Assembly (NCBI GenBank): GCA_023446155.1
Contig: JAEXIT010000020.1
Coordinates: 124,001-188,000, forward strand
DNA length: 64,000 nt
Source: Bacteroidota bacterium
GTDB lineage: Bacteria; Bacteroidota; Bacteroidia; Flavobacteriales; Flavobacteriaceae
Reading direction: 5' to 3'
Shown here piece after piece: positions 16,881 through 25,968 of this stretch. The notes beneath the pieces are model-generated. The model worked only from the letters and a program-made list of their open reading frames with translations. It did not search any database and had not been told where the DNA came from. The translations under genes and the position numbers were made by a program. Numbering within the stretch: position 1 is the stretch's first letter; each line of letters opens with the position of its first letter.

Positions 16881-17195
16881 CTACAATACTTGATTAGATT
16901 TTTTAGAAATTCTCACTTTCTTATCTCCTTCAACTTTCACCCCAACTTTAGTCGCTGACTTAGTTTTAGGATCGATTAAAGCGATGTTAGAGATATGAAT
17001 AGGAGCTTCTTTTTTAACGATACCACCTTGAGGGTTTTTAGCACTTGGCTTCGTATGTTTCGAAACCATGTTAACACCTTCAACTACCGCTTTGTTTTTG
17101 TCGCGAAGTACACGTAAAACTTTACCTTCAGCACCTTTATGGTCACCGGCGATTACTTTTACGATATCTCCTGATTTTATTTTTAGCTTCATCAT
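16881..17195 (-). CDS. rplX: 50S ribosomal protein L24
   Basis: The 104-residue assembly-initiator protein has a KOW motif (GDIVKVIAGDHKGAEGKVL) and the KHTKPSAKNPQGGIVKKEAPIHISN-like region split around residues 46-70. Two consecutive ATG codons open the gene; the first is used here. Its TAG stop is only two bases from the rplE start codon. Confidence 0.97.
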   Translation of the reverse strand: MMKLKIKSGDIVKVIAGDHKGAEGKVLRVLRDKNKAVVEGVNMVSKHTKPSAKNPQGGIVKKEAPIHISNIALIDPKTKSATKVGVKVEGDKKVRISKKSNQVL

Positions 17196-17207
17196 CTTTA
17201 CAACGAA

Positions 17208-17576
17208 TTAAAGCACTTCTGGTGCTAATGATACAATTTTCATGAATTGTTTTTCACGAAGTTCTCTGGCTACCGGACCAAAAACACGAGTACCTCTCAT
17301 TTCACCAGCAGCATTTAACAATACGCAAGCGTTATCGTCAAATCTGATGTATGAACCATCGGCTCTTCGCACTTCTTTTTTGGTACGTACAACAACTGCA
17401 GTGGATACAGCACCTTTTTTCACGTTTCCGTTTGGTGTTGCATCTTTAATAGACACTACAATTTTATCTCCAACAGAGGCATAACGACGTTTCGTTCCTC
17501 CTAAAACACGGATAGTTAAAACTTCTTTAGCTCCCGTGTTATCTGCTACTTTTAATCTAGATTCCTGTTGTACCAT
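17208..17576 (-). CDS. rplN: 50S ribosomal protein L14
   Basis: The 122-residue protein at the intersubunit face has the L14 signature AVVVRTKKEVRRADGSYIRF and starts MVQQESRLKVADNTGAKEV. It ends LREKQFMKIVSLAPEVL. The gap to rpsQ is two bases. Confidence 0.98.
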   Translation of the reverse strand: MVQQESRLKVADNTGAKEVLTIRVLGGTKRRYASVGDKIVVSIKDATPNGNVKKGAVSTAVVVRTKKEVRRADGSYIRFDDNACVLLNAAGEMRGTRVFGPVARELREKQFMKIVSLAPEVL

Positions 17577-17578
17577 AA

Positions 17579-17836
17579 TTATTTCGCTCTTTCAATGATT
17601 TCAACTAATCTCCAACATTTTGATTTACTTAACGGACGTGTTTCCATGATGCGTACAGTATCTCCAATGTTGCAATCGTTTGTTTCGTCGTGTGCAACGT
17701 ATTTTTTCGTTTTTAACACGAACTTACCATATAATGGGTGTTTTACTTTTCTTGTTTCAGAAACAACAATAGATTTTTCCATTTTGTTACTAGTAACAAC
17801 ACCAATTCTTTCTTTTCTTAAATTTCTTTTTTCCAT
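17579..17836 (-). CDS. rpsQ: 30S ribosomal protein S17
   Basis: The 85-residue OB-fold protein of the 30S body carries NKMEKSIVVSETRKVKHPLY and CNIGDTVRIMETRPLSKSK. It follows rpmC by 17 bases. Confidence 0.98.
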   Translation of the reverse strand: MEKRNLRKERIGVVTSNKMEKSIVVSETRKVKHPLYGKFVLKTKKYVAHDETNDCNIGDTVRIMETRPLSKSKCWRLVEIIERAK

Positions 17837-17853
17837 CTTTCAGCAGAATACAA

Positions 17854-18045
17854 TTATTGTAACTCTCTTTTGCTTAACTCAGTCGCAACTCTTGCAATTG
17901 ATCTTCTTACAGTTCTTAATTGTAATGGATTTTCAATTGGAGAAATAGCGTGAGCTGTTTTTAGGTCGGCATATGTCTTCTTTAACTGACTAAGTTGTCC
18001 TTGTAACTCAGCTGCAGATAGATTTTTAATTTCTGATTGTTTCAT
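17854..18045 (-). CDS. rpmC: 50S ribosomal protein L29
   Basis: The 63-residue helical hairpin sits at the tunnel exit. It begins MKQSEIKNLSAAELQGQLSQ and has ISPIENPLQLRTVRRSIARV, matching L29. Confidence 0.97.
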   Translation of the reverse strand: MKQSEIKNLSAAELQGQLSQLKKTYADLKTAHAISPIENPLQLRTVRRSIARVATELSKRELQ

Positions 18046-18057
18046 AATAAAAATTGA

Positions 18058-18477
18058 TTATGCTTCGAAATCTCTAGCAACGATAAACTTAGTTTTAACA
18101 GGAAGTTTTTGAGCTGCAAGACGTAACGCCTCTTTAGCTACAGATAGAGGCACGCCTCCAACTTCAAACATAATTCTTCCAGGTTTTACAACTGCAGCCC
18201 AATATTCAACTGCACCTTTACCTTTACCCATACGTACTTCAAGAGGTTTCTTGGTGATCGGTTTGTCCGGGAAAATTTTAATCCACAACTGACCTTCTCT
18301 TTTCATGTAACGCGTTGCAGCAATACGAGCTGCTTCGATTTGACGAGAAGTAATGAAAGTTGAATCTAAAGATTTGATACCAAACATTCCATTAGAAAGT
18401 TCATGTCCTCTTTGAGAAATGCCTTTCATTTTACCCTTCTGTACCTTACGGTATTTTGTTCTTTTAGGCTGTAACAT
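18058..18477 (-). CDS. rplP: 50S ribosomal protein L16
   Basis: The 139-residue protein near the A-site tRNA elbow starts MLQPKRTKYRKVQKGKMKG and has the signatures EAARIAATRYMKREGQLWIK and RMGKGKGAVEYWAAVVKPG. It is 18 bases after rpsC. Confidence 0.98.
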   Translation of the reverse strand: MLQPKRTKYRKVQKGKMKGISQRGHELSNGMFGIKSLDSTFITSRQIEAARIAATRYMKREGQLWIKIFPDKPITKKPLEVRMGKGKGAVEYWAAVVKPGRIMFEVGGVPLSVAKEALRLAAQKLPVKTKFIVARDFEA

Positions 18478-18495
18478 TTTTCTTTAGTTTAAAAA

Positions 18496-19227
18496 TTACT
18501 TTCTTTTGCGTTGGTTTGGTCTACCATTTCCTTTTGCAGGAGAAGATCCTGAAGGTTTAGACTGTTTTTTGTCCATACCTACTAACGGAGAAAGATCTCT
18601 CTTACCGTAAACTTCACCTTTCATGATCCACACTTTGATACCCATTCTACCGTAAGTAGTATGTGCTTCAGCAAGTGAGTAATCGATGTCAGCTCTGAAA
18701 GTTGATAGAGGAATACGTCCTTCTTTGAACATTTCTGAACGTGCCATTTCAGCACCGTTCAAACGACCAGAGATCATAACTTTGATACCTTCAGCGTTCA
18801 TACGCATAGCAGCAGCAATAGCCATTTTGATTGCACGTCTGTACGAAATACGACTTTCGATCTGACGCGCGATACTTGTACCTACTAAGTAAGCATCAAG
18901 TTCTGGTCTTTTAATTTCAAAGATGTTGATTTGAACCTCTTTGTCAGTAATTTTCTTAAGTTCTTCTTTCAACTTGTCTACCTCTTGTCCACCTTTTCCG
19001 ATAATGATACCAGGTCTGGCAGTAGTGATAGTAACGGTTACAAGTTTCAAAGTTCTCTCGATGATTACTTTTGATACACTAGCTTTTGATAAACGAGCAT
19101 GAATGTACTTTCTGATTTTGTGATCTTCGGCAAGTTTATCACCGTAGTCATTTCCACCATACCAGTTAGAATCCCATCCTCTGATGATACCAAGGCGATT
19201 TCCGATTGGATTTGTCTTTTGTCCCAT
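18496..19227 (-). CDS. rpsC: 30S ribosomal protein S3
   Basis: The 243-residue protein lines the mRNA entry tunnel. It has an N-terminal KH domain (PGIIIGKGGQEVDKLKEELK) and the C-terminal signature region SGRLNGAEMARSEMFKEGRI. A 25-residue basic, Ser/Gly/Pro-rich tail (MDKKQSKPSGSSPAKG onward) ends in KRKK-like RKRK. Confidence 0.98.
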   Translation of the reverse strand: MGQKTNPIGNRLGIIRGWDSNWYGGNDYGDKLAEDHKIRKYIHARLSKASVSKVIIERTLKLVTVTITTARPGIIIGKGGQEVDKLKEELKKITDKEVQINIFEIKRPELDAYLVGTSIARQIESRISYRRAIKMAIAAAMRMNAEGIKVMISGRLNGAEMARSEMFKEGRIPLSTFRADIDYSLAEAHTTYGRMGIKVWIMKGEVYGKRDLSPLVGMDKKQSKPSGSSPAKGNGRPNQRKRK

Positions 19228-19232
19228 CTTTA

Positions 19233-19643
19233 TTAATTGCTTTGTGTGTTATTAATATCTCCAATCACGATTGTAACGTGGTTAGAACGTTTTCTGATTC
19301 TGTGTGCGCGACCTTGTGGAGCTGGACGAAGTCTTTTCAACATCATACCACCATCAACACGGATCTCTTTTACAAATAAGCCAGCTTCTTCCATATTAGC
19401 GTCTGCGTTTTTAGCTTGCCAGTTAGCGATAGCTGATAACAACAGTTTCTCTAATTTACGAGAAGCTTCTTTTGAACTAAATCTTAATATATTAAGAGCT
19501 TTTTCTACCTTCTGACCTCTAACTAAATCTGCCACTAAGCGCATTTTTCTAGGTGAAGTAGGGCAGTTATTTAGCTTAGCAAATGCAATTTGCTTATTAG
19601 CTTCTTTAATCTGCTCGGCTCTTTCTCTTTTACGAACTCCCAT
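19233..19643 (-). CDS. rplV: 50S ribosomal protein L22
   Basis: The 136-residue protein lines the exit tunnel with its hairpin, visible as KEIRVDGGMMLKRLRPAPQG and RAHRIRKRSNHVTIVIG. The globular part starts with SPRKMRLVADLVRGQKVEKA. A Lys/Arg/Glu-rich extension of about 20 residues precedes it. Confidence 0.97.
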   Translation of the reverse strand: MGVRKRERAEQIKEANKQIAFAKLNNCPTSPRKMRLVADLVRGQKVEKALNILRFSSKEASRKLEKLLLSAIANWQAKNADANMEEAGLFVKEIRVDGGMMLKRLRPAPQGRAHRIRKRSNHVTIVIGDINNTQSN

Positions 19644-19652
19644 AGCTTCTTA

Positions 19653-19931
19653 TTATTTTTTACCTTTATTTTTAGCTCCAGCATGACCTCTAAAAGATCT
19701 TGTTGGCGAAAACTCTCCTAATTTATGACCTACCATGTTTTCTGTTACGTAAACAGGTACAAATTGACGACCGTTGTGAACTGCGATAGTTTGTCCAACA
19801 AAATCCGGAGTAATCATCGAAGCTCTAGACCAAGTCTTTACTACTCCTTTATTACCTTTTTCGATATTTTCCTGAACTTTTTTATCTAATTTATAGTGTA
19901 CAAAAGGTCCTTTTTTTAATGAACGTGCCAT
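19653..19931 (-). CDS. rpsS: 30S ribosomal protein S19
   Basis: The 92-residue head protein has MARSLKKGPFVHYKLDKKV, the SRASMITPDFVGQTIAVHNG segment and the signature VTENMVGHKLGEFSPTRSFR. Confidence 0.98.
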   Translation of the reverse strand: MARSLKKGPFVHYKLDKKVQENIEKGNKGVVKTWSRASMITPDFVGQTIAVHNGRQFVPVYVTENMVGHKLGEFSPTRSFRGHAGAKNKGKK

Positions 19932-19941
19932 GTCTTACTTA

Positions 19942-20766
19942 TTATTTCTTTCTACGTTCTACGATATACTTATTACTCGGGTTAACTTTAGAACGAGTTC
20001 TATAACCTTTAGCAGGTAAACCTTTTCTTGAACGTGGATGTCCTCCAGAAGAACGTCCTTCTCCACCACCCATTGGGTGATCTACTGGGTTCATAGCTAC
20101 CGGTCTAGTTCTCGGTCTTCTACCTAACCATCTTGATCTACCAGCTTTACCGGAAACGATCAATTGGTGGTCTGAGTTAGATACTGCTCCAATTGTTGCA
20201 GAACAAGTTAACAAGATCAATCTTGTTTCCCCTGAAGGCATTTTGATTGTAGCATATTTACCGTCTCTCGCCATTAACTGAGCAAAAGTTCCAGCCGAAC
20301 GTGCGATAACCGCACCTTGTCCTGGTCTTAACTCAATACAAGAAATAACAGTTCCTAGAGGAATTTTACTTAAAGGTAAAGTATTACCAATTTCTGGAGC
20401 CGCTTCCGGACCAGAAACTACAGTTTGTCCTACTTGTAAACCATTTTGAGCGATGATATACGTTTTAGCACCATCTGCATAGTACAATAACGAAATAAAC
20501 GCTGAACGATTCGGATCATACTCGATTGTTTTAACTGTTGCAGGAATTCCTACTTTAGTTCTTTTAAAATCGATGATACGATACTTTTGTTTGTGACCAC
20601 CACCTGTGTAGCGCATGGTCATCTTTCCTTGACTATTTCTACCTCCAGAGTTTTTTTTCGGTGCGATCAAAGAACGCTCCGGCTTATCAGTTGTAATAGT
20701 GTCAAAGCTATTCACAACTCTAAAACGCTGACCCGGGGTAATAGGTTTTAATTTTCTAACTGACAT
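19942..20766 (-). CDS. rplB: 50S ribosomal protein L2
   Basis: The 274-residue protein is needed for subunit association and the peptidyl-transferase centre. It contains RNSQGKMTMRYTGGGHKQKY, the SH3-like middle domain and the C-terminal signature VAMNPVDHPMGGGEGRSSGG, which includes the conserved His of the peptidyl-transferase region. Confidence 0.99.
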   Translation of the reverse strand: MSVRKLKPITPGQRFRVVNSFDTITTDKPERSLIAPKKNSGGRNSQGKMTMRYTGGGHKQKYRIIDFKRTKVGIPATVKTIEYDPNRSAFISLLYYADGAKTYIIAQNGLQVGQTVVSGPEAAPEIGNTLPLSKIPLGTVISCIELRPGQGAVIARSAGTFAQLMARDGKYATIKMPSGETRLILLTCSATIGAVSNSDHQLIVSGKAGRSRWLGRRPRTRPVAMNPVDHPMGGGEGRSSGGHPRSRKGLPAKGYRTRSKVNPSNKYIVERRKK

Positions 20767-20772
20767 TTTCTA

Positions 20773-21063
20773 TTAGATATTATTATAAAAATCTATTGTT
20801 TCTCCTTCTTGTACTTGAACTACTGCTTTTTTATAAGCATTCGTCTTTCCACTGATTAAACCACTCTTAGTGTATTTAACCGTTCTATCAGCTCTGTAAT
20901 TCATTGTGTTTACAGCAACCACATTCACACCATAAGCTGCTTCAACAGCATTTTTGATTTGAATTTTGTTCGCTTTTTTATCAACAACGAAACCAAAGCG
21001 GTTGAAAACTTCTCCGTCTTTGGTAATTTTTTCAGTAATGATAGGTTTAATTATGATACTCAT
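20773..21063 (-). CDS. rplW: 50S ribosomal protein L23
   Basis: The 96-residue tunnel-exit protein is the docking site for trigger factor and SRP. It shows IIKPIITEKITKDGEVFNRF, VDKKANKIQIKNAVEAAYGV and a shortened Bacteroidota-type C-terminus. Confidence 0.97.
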   Translation of the reverse strand: MSIIIKPIITEKITKDGEVFNRFGFVVDKKANKIQIKNAVEAAYGVNVVAVNTMNYRADRTVKYTKSGLISGKTNAYKKAVVQVQEGETIDFYNNI

Positions 21064-21070
21064 AGCCCTA

Positions 21071-21700
21071 TTATTTGCTTAAATTTTCTTCAATTCCTTC
21101 TAATGAACCTTCTAAAAGCACTAAACTATTTGCATTTAAAATAGCATAAGTACTTAATTCTGAAGTAGTTACAACAGTAGAAGCCTTTAAATTGCGTGAC
21201 GACAAATATACATTTTTATTTGATTCACCCAACACAAATAAAGATTTTTTATTTTCTAACCCTAAAGCTTTCAATACGTTAATGAAATTTTTAGTGTTTG
21301 GTGTTTCAAAAGTAAAGTCTTCAAGAACTACTAAATTGGACTCGTTTGCTTTAATTGAGAAAGCCGATTTACGCGCTAATCTTTTTAAAGTTTTGTTCAA
21401 TTTGAAAGAGTAGCTTCTTTGTCTAGGACCGAAAACTGTACCTCCACCTTTAAACAAAGGAGACTTAACACTTCCCGCACGAGCAGTACCAGTTCCTTTT
21501 TGCTTTTTAACCTTACGGGTACTTCCGGTTACTTCAGCTCTTTCTTTAGCTTTGTGAGTACCTTGTCTTTGATTTGCTAAATATTGTTTAACATCAAGAT
21601 ATACCGCATGGTTATTAGGCTCAATTGCGAATACAGAGTCAGCAAGTTGTACTGTACGACCTGTATCTTTTCCGTTGATATCTAATACTTTTACTTCCAT
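21071..21700 (-). CDS. rplD: 50S ribosomal protein L4
   Basis: The 209-residue protein has the tunnel-lining loop around STRKVKKQKGTGTARAGSVK and SPLFKGGGTVFGPRQRSYSF. Its ATG shares one base with the rplC stop (TAATG), so translation is likely coupled. In E. coli L4 represses the S10 operon; no equivalent leader was identified with certainty here. Confidence 0.98.
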   Translation of the reverse strand: MEVKVLDINGKDTGRTVQLADSVFAIEPNNHAVYLDVKQYLANQRQGTHKAKERAEVTGSTRKVKKQKGTGTARAGSVKSPLFKGGGTVFGPRQRSYSFKLNKTLKRLARKSAFSIKANESNLVVLEDFTFETPNTKNFINVLKALGLENKKSLFVLGESNKNVYLSSRNLKASTVVTTSELSTYAILNANSLVLLEGSLEGIEENLSK

Positions 21701-22317
21701 TACTTTTGAATGATTACGTAAGAGTTTTTGTGTCCAGGAATAGCTCCTTTAACTAAAAGTAAGTTCTTTTCAGCAACTACTTTTAAAACTCTAAGGTTTT
21801 GAACTGTTACATTTTCTCCTCCTGTTCTTCCAGCCATACGCATTCCTTTGAATACTCTAGATGGATAAGATGATGCTCCAACAGAACCTGGTGCTCTCAA
21901 ACGGTTGTGTTGACCATGTGTAGACTGTCCAACACCACCAAAACCGTGACGCTTAACAACCCCTTGGAAACCTTTACCTTTTGAAACGCCCACCACGTCC
22001 ACAAACTCACCTTCGCTGAACACATCAACAGTGATTACATCACCTAATTTGTGCTCCGTTACAAAATCCTGGAATTCAACGACTTTCTTTTTCGCAACAG
22101 TTCCCGCTTTTTTAAAGTGACCTAGCTCAGCTTTAGTAGCGTGTTTTTCTGTTTTGTCATCGAAACCAAGTTGTAACGCTTCATACCCGTCAACCTCATT
22201 GGTTCTGACTTGGGTAACAACGCATGGACCAGCTTCGATAACTGTACAAGGAATATTTTTCCCGTTCTCGTCGAAGATACTAGTCATGCCGATTTTTCTA
22301 CCAATTAACCCAGACAT
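21700..22317 (-). CDS. rplC: 50S ribosomal protein L3
   Basis: The 205-residue protein lies near the peptidyl-transferase centre. It starts MSGLIGRKIGMTSIFDENG and has the signature FQGVVKRHGFGGVGQSTHGQ and the MAGRTGGENVTVQNL segment. It is separated from rpsJ by 116 bases holding a hairpin and a -7 box, so it may open its own transcription unit. Confidence 0.98.
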   Translation of the reverse strand: MSGLIGRKIGMTSIFDENGKNIPCTVIEAGPCVVTQVRTNEVDGYEALQLGFDDKTEKHATKAELGHFKKAGTVAKKKVVEFQDFVTEHKLGDVITVDVFSEGEFVDVVGVSKGKGFQGVVKRHGFGGVGQSTHGQHNRLRAPGSVGASSYPSRVFKGMRMAGRTGGENVTVQNLRVLKVVAEKNLLLVKGAIPGHKNSYVIIQK

Positions 22318-22367
22318 ATAAAACTAATTATTAATTACTTATTGAATATTTTTATTTTTTGAGTGCG

Positions 22368-22375
22368 CAAAAGTA
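22368..22375 (-). promoter_or_regulatory. Possible promoter of the rplC-led S10/spc block
   Basis: The minus strand reads TACTTTTG, a perfect TAnnTTTG, about 50 bases before rplC. The -33 region falls inside the hairpin at 22374-22410 and has no clear TTTG. Confidence 0.45.
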
Positions 22376-22410
22376 AGCATTAAGTTTTAAATAAAAAAAC
22401 TTAATGCTTA
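22374..22410 (-). terminator. Hairpin between rpsJ and rplC, possible partial terminator
   Basis: A 14-bp perfect stem (TAAGCATTAAGTTT and its complement) has a 9-base loop but no T run after it on the minus strand. It may end or stabilise the rpsL-rpsG-fusA-rpsJ transcript. Its 3' edge overlaps the possible promoter. Confidence 0.5.
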
Positions 22411-22433
22411 AATACTTTAAAATGCGAGTTTTA

Positions 22434-22739
22434 TCACACTTTGATTTCTACCTCAACTCCGCTTGGTAACTCTAATTTCATTAGAGCGTCAATTGTTTTA
22501 GAAGATGAAGAATAGATATCTAATAATCTTTTGTATGAACTAACTTCGAATTGCTCTCTTGATTTTTTGTTTACGTGTGGAGAACGTAACACAGTGAAAA
22601 TCTTTTTGTGCGTAGGCAACGGAATTGGACCAGTTACCACAGCTCCTGTACTTTTTACAGTTTTTACGATTTTCTCAGCAGATTTATCTACTAAGTTGTG
22701 ATCGTAAGACTTTAATTTTATTCTGATTTTTTGACTCAT
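22434..22739 (-). CDS. rpsJ: 30S ribosomal protein S10
   Basis: The 101-residue protein of the 30S head also acts in transcription antitermination with NusB. It contains KIRIKLKSYDHNLVDKSAEK, VVTGPIPLPTHKKIFTVLRS and the PHVNKKSREQFE signature. It follows fusA by 11 bases. Confidence 0.98.
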   Translation of the reverse strand: MSQKIRIKLKSYDHNLVDKSAEKIVKTVKSTGAVVTGPIPLPTHKKIFTVLRSPHVNKKSREQFEVSSYKRLLDIYSSSSKTIDALMKLELPSGVEVEIKV

Positions 22740-22750
22740 TTTCCTAAAAA

Positions 22751-24886
22751 TTAAGCGTTACCTTTTGCTTTTTTAATTACATCATCAGAGATGTTGCTTG
22801 GTGTCTCTGCATAGTGCGAGAATTCCATTGTAGACGTTGCTCTACCAGAAGATAATGTTCTTAATGTAGTTACATATCCGAACATCTCAGAAAGCGGCAC
22901 ACTAGCTTTAACAACTTTAGCACCATTTCTATCGTCCATGTTGTTGATCTGACCTCTACGACGGTTCAAATCCCCAACGATGTCACCCATGTTCTCTTCC
23001 GGAGTCAATACCTCTAACTTCATGATTGGCTCAAGGATTACAGCACCTGCAGCTTTAGCAGACTCTTTATATCCCATTTTAGCAGCCAATTCGAATGAAA
23101 GCGCATCGGAATCCACAGGGTGGAAAGATCCATCCAATAAAGTAACTTTTAAACTATCCACTTCATACCCAGCTAAAGGACCTGACTTCATAGCCTCTCT
23201 AAATCCTTTTTCAACAGCAGGGATATATTCTTTAGGAACGTTACCACCTTTAACTTCGTTAACGAATTGTAATCCAACTGGCACTTTTCCATCAACTTCA
23301 TCAGCAGGCTCGATTCTAAATACGATATCACCGAATTTACCACGTCCACCAGATTGTTTTTTATACGTTTCTCTGTGTTGTGCAGAACGCGTGAATGCTT
23401 CTTTGTACTCAACCTGAGGCTCCCCTTGGTTAACCTCAACTTTGAATTCACGACGCATACGGTCAACAATAATATCCAAGTGAAGCTCACCCATACCGGA
23501 AATAATCGTTTGTCCTGAAGCGTGATCTGTTCTAACCGTAAACGTTGGATCCTCTTCAGCTAATTTAGCCAAAGCCATACCCATTTTATCAACGTCAGCT
23601 TTCGTTTTAGGCTCAACTGCGATACCGATTACCGGATCAGGGAATACCATAGACTCTAATACAATCGGATGTTTCTCATCAGATAAAGTATCACCAGTCT
23701 TGATATCTTTAAATCCTACAGCAGCTCCAATATCTCCAGCCTCGATATATTCGATTGGATTTTGTTTGTTTGCGTGCATTTGGTAGATACGAGAGATACG
23801 CTCTTTGTTACCAGAACGGTTGTTCAATACGTAAGAACCAGCATCTAAACGTCCAGAGTAAGCTCTAAAGAATGCCAAACGACCTACATAAGGGTCAGTA
23901 GCAATTTTAAATGCCAAAGCAGCAAATGGCTCACTTACGGATGGTTTACGAGAGATCGGCTCGTCAGTATCAGGATTTGTACCTTCGATAGCCTCTTTAT
24001 CCAATGGAGAAGGCAAGAATTTACAAACTGAATCCAACATAAACTGAACTCCTTTGTTTTTGAATGAAGAACCACACAACATTGGAATAATAGCCATGTC
24101 GATAGTTGCTCTTCTTAATGCATTGTTGATTTCTTCCTCAGTAATAGAGCTTTCATCTTCCATGAATTTCTCTAAAAGGTTTTCATCATATGCCGCCACT
24201 TCCTCGATTAACTGCGCTCTGTATTGTTTCGCATCAGCAACCATATCTTCAGGAATTGGAACGATATCAAAAGTAGCTCCTTGAGTATCATCATGCCAAA
24301 CGATAGCTTGGTTTTTGATCAAATCTACTACTCCTCTAAAATCTGCTTCATCACCGATTGGCAATACCAATGGCACTGCATTCGATTTCAACATATCTTT
24401 AACTTGTTGACAAACTGCTAAGAAGTTCGAACCTTGACGGTCCATCTTGTTAACAAATCCCATACGTGGAACTTTATAGTTATCAGCAAGTCTCCAGTTT
24501 GTTTCAGACTGAGGCTCAACTCCGTCTACTGCAGAGAACAAGAATACCAATCCGTCCAATACACGTAGGGAACGGTTTACCTCTACCGTAAAGTCAACGT
24601 GACCCGGGGTATCGATAATGTTAAAGTGATAATCTTTAGTATCAGCAGTAGCTTTACCTTGCTCAGTTGGGAAATTCCAGGTACAAGTTGTAGCTGCAGA
24701 AGTAATAGTAATACCTCTTTCAGCCTCTTGCTCCATCCAGTCCATTGTTGCAGCACCTTCGTGTACTTCACCAATTTTGTGTGTTTTCCCGGTATAAAAT
24801 AAGATACGCTCTGTTGTTGTAGTTTTACCCGCGTCAATGTGAGCAGCAATCCCGATATTTCTAGTATATTTTAAATCTCTAGCCAT
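22751..24886 (-). CDS. fusA: Elongation factor G
   Basis: The 711-residue GTPase drives translocation on the ribosome and, with RRF, ribosome recycling. The G domain has AHIDAGKTTTTERILFYTGK (G1), DTPGHVDFTVEV (G3) and NKMDRQGSNF (G4). The switch-I region GAATMDWMEQEAERGITI is intact. Domains II-V follow, with GRGKFGDIVFRIEP and the C-terminal SEMFGYVTTLRTLSSGRAT. Codon use and position between rpsG and rpsJ mark it as the housekeeping copy. Confidence 0.98.
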   Translation of the reverse strand: MARDLKYTRNIGIAAHIDAGKTTTTERILFYTGKTHKIGEVHEGAATMDWMEQEAERGITITSAATTCTWNFPTEQGKATADTKDYHFNIIDTPGHVDFTVEVNRSLRVLDGLVFLFSAVDGVEPQSETNWRLADNYKVPRMGFVNKMDRQGSNFLAVCQQVKDMLKSNAVPLVLPIGDEADFRGVVDLIKNQAIVWHDDTQGATFDIVPIPEDMVADAKQYRAQLIEEVAAYDENLLEKFMEDESSITEEEINNALRRATIDMAIIPMLCGSSFKNKGVQFMLDSVCKFLPSPLDKEAIEGTNPDTDEPISRKPSVSEPFAALAFKIATDPYVGRLAFFRAYSGRLDAGSYVLNNRSGNKERISRIYQMHANKQNPIEYIEAGDIGAAVGFKDIKTGDTLSDEKHPIVLESMVFPDPVIGIAVEPKTKADVDKMGMALAKLAEEDPTFTVRTDHASGQTIISGMGELHLDIIVDRMRREFKVEVNQGEPQVEYKEAFTRSAQHRETYKKQSGGRGKFGDIVFRIEPADEVDGKVPVGLQFVNEVKGGNVPKEYIPAVEKGFREAMKSGPLAGYEVDSLKVTLLDGSFHPVDSDALSFELAAKMGYKESAKAAGAVILEPIMKLEVLTPEENMGDIVGDLNRRRGQINNMDDRNGAKVVKASVPLSEMFGYVTTLRTLSSGRATSTMEFSHYAETPSNISDDVIKKAKGNA

Positions 24887-24905
24887 TTCTAATGTTTCTT
24901 ATGAA

Positions 24906-25382
24906 TTAAAATCTAAAGTGAGAGAATGCTTTGTTTGCTTCTGCCATTTTGTGAGTATCCATTCTCTTTTTAACAGCAGCACCTTCTTCTTTTGCAGCAG
25001 CTAAAATTTCAGAAGCAAGTTTCCCCGCCATAGATTTCTCATTTCTTTTTCTGGCATAAAGAATCATCCATTTCATCGCCATAGAGATTTTTCTGTCCGG
25101 ACGAATCTGCATTGGGATTTGGAAAGTAGCTCCTCCTACACGACGAGAACGAACTTCAACGTGAGGCATAACATTTGTTAATGCATCTTTCCAGATTTCC
25201 AAAGAGGATTTTTCTGCATCTTGCTTTTTAGTCTCAACGATCTCTAAAGCATCATAGAATACTTTGAAAGCAGTCGATTTTTTACCATCCCACATTAAGT
25301 TATTCACAAAACGCGTTACTAACTGGTCGTTAAATTTCGGATCTGGTAAAAGAGGTCTTTTTTTGGCCTGTCTTTTTCTCAT
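24906..25382 (-). CDS. rpsG: 30S ribosomal protein S7
   Basis: The 158-residue protein nucleates the 30S head and lies at the E site. It starts MRKRQAKKRPLLPDPKFNDQ, carries the signature VTRFVNNLMWDGKKS and ends AEANKAFSHFRF. It precedes fusA by 19 bases. Confidence 0.98.
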   Translation of the reverse strand: MRKRQAKKRPLLPDPKFNDQLVTRFVNNLMWDGKKSTAFKVFYDALEIVETKKQDAEKSSLEIWKDALTNVMPHVEVRSRRVGGATFQIPMQIRPDRKISMAMKWMILYARKRNEKSMAGKLASEILAAAKEEGAAVKKRMDTHKMAEANKAFSHFRF

Positions 25383-25408
25383 GTCTTTTCTTTAAAAGTT
25401 TTTAAAAA

Positions 25409-25789
25409 TTACTTTTTGTCTTTAGGGCGTTTAGCACCATACTTAGATCTTCTTTGAGTTCTACCGTTAACTCCGGCAGTATCCAAAGCACCACGAACGA
25501 TGTGGTATCTAACTCCTGGTAAATCTTTTACCCTTCCACCTCTAACTAATACTATCGAGTGCTCTTGTAGATTGTGTCCTTCTCCTGGGATGTAAGCATT
25601 CACTTCATTACCATTTGTCAAACGTACACGCGCAACTTTACGCATTGCAGAGTTTGGTTTCTTTGGTGTAGTAGTGTAAACACGCGTACAAACCCCTCTT
25701 CTTTGAGGACAAGAATCTAAAGCAGCCGATTTACTCTTCTTAGTTATCTGGGCTCTCCCTGTTCTTACTAATTGTTGAATTGTTGGCAT
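25409..25789 (-). CDS. rpsL: 30S ribosomal protein S12
   Basis: The 126-residue decoding-centre protein is the streptomycin-resistance target. It has TTPKKPNSAMRKVARVRLTN and YIPGEGHNLQEHSIVLVRGG. The lysines at the usual streptomycin positions (TPKKPNS and near GRVKDLPGV) are present, so the sequence looks wild type. It is the first gene of the whole block. Confidence 0.98.
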   Translation of the reverse strand: MPTIQQLVRTGRAQITKKSKSAALDSCPQRRGVCTRVYTTTPKKPNSAMRKVARVRLTNGNEVNAYIPGEGHNLQEHSIVLVRGGRVKDLPGVRYHIVRGALDTAGVNGRTQRRSKYGAKRPKDKK

Positions 25790-25841
25790 AATGTTTAATA
25801 AAATTTCTAACGTTATTAAATTCCCGCTTTTTACGGGGTTG

Positions 25842-25872
25842 CAAATGTAGAAATTATTTTCAACAAATCAAA
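25842..25872 (-). promoter_or_regulatory. Main promoter of the str operon (rpsL)
   Basis: The minus strand has TTTG (25872-25869), 19 bases, then TACATTTG (25849-25842), a perfect Bacteroidota promoter. The leader is about 48 nt and begins with a small CCCG/CGGG hairpin (25823-25837). Confidence 0.8.
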
Positions 25873-25968
25873 TCATAAATCATTAATTTTCAACCACATT
25901 AATCAACAAATAACTTCTGCATACTTTTTTGTAATTTTTACGTTATTTTTACCAAAACAATTTAGTCT

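Noticed and set aside
23188..23490. 100-residue frame within fusA
   Set aside because: It is a shadow of fusA, which is complete and conserved in its own frame.
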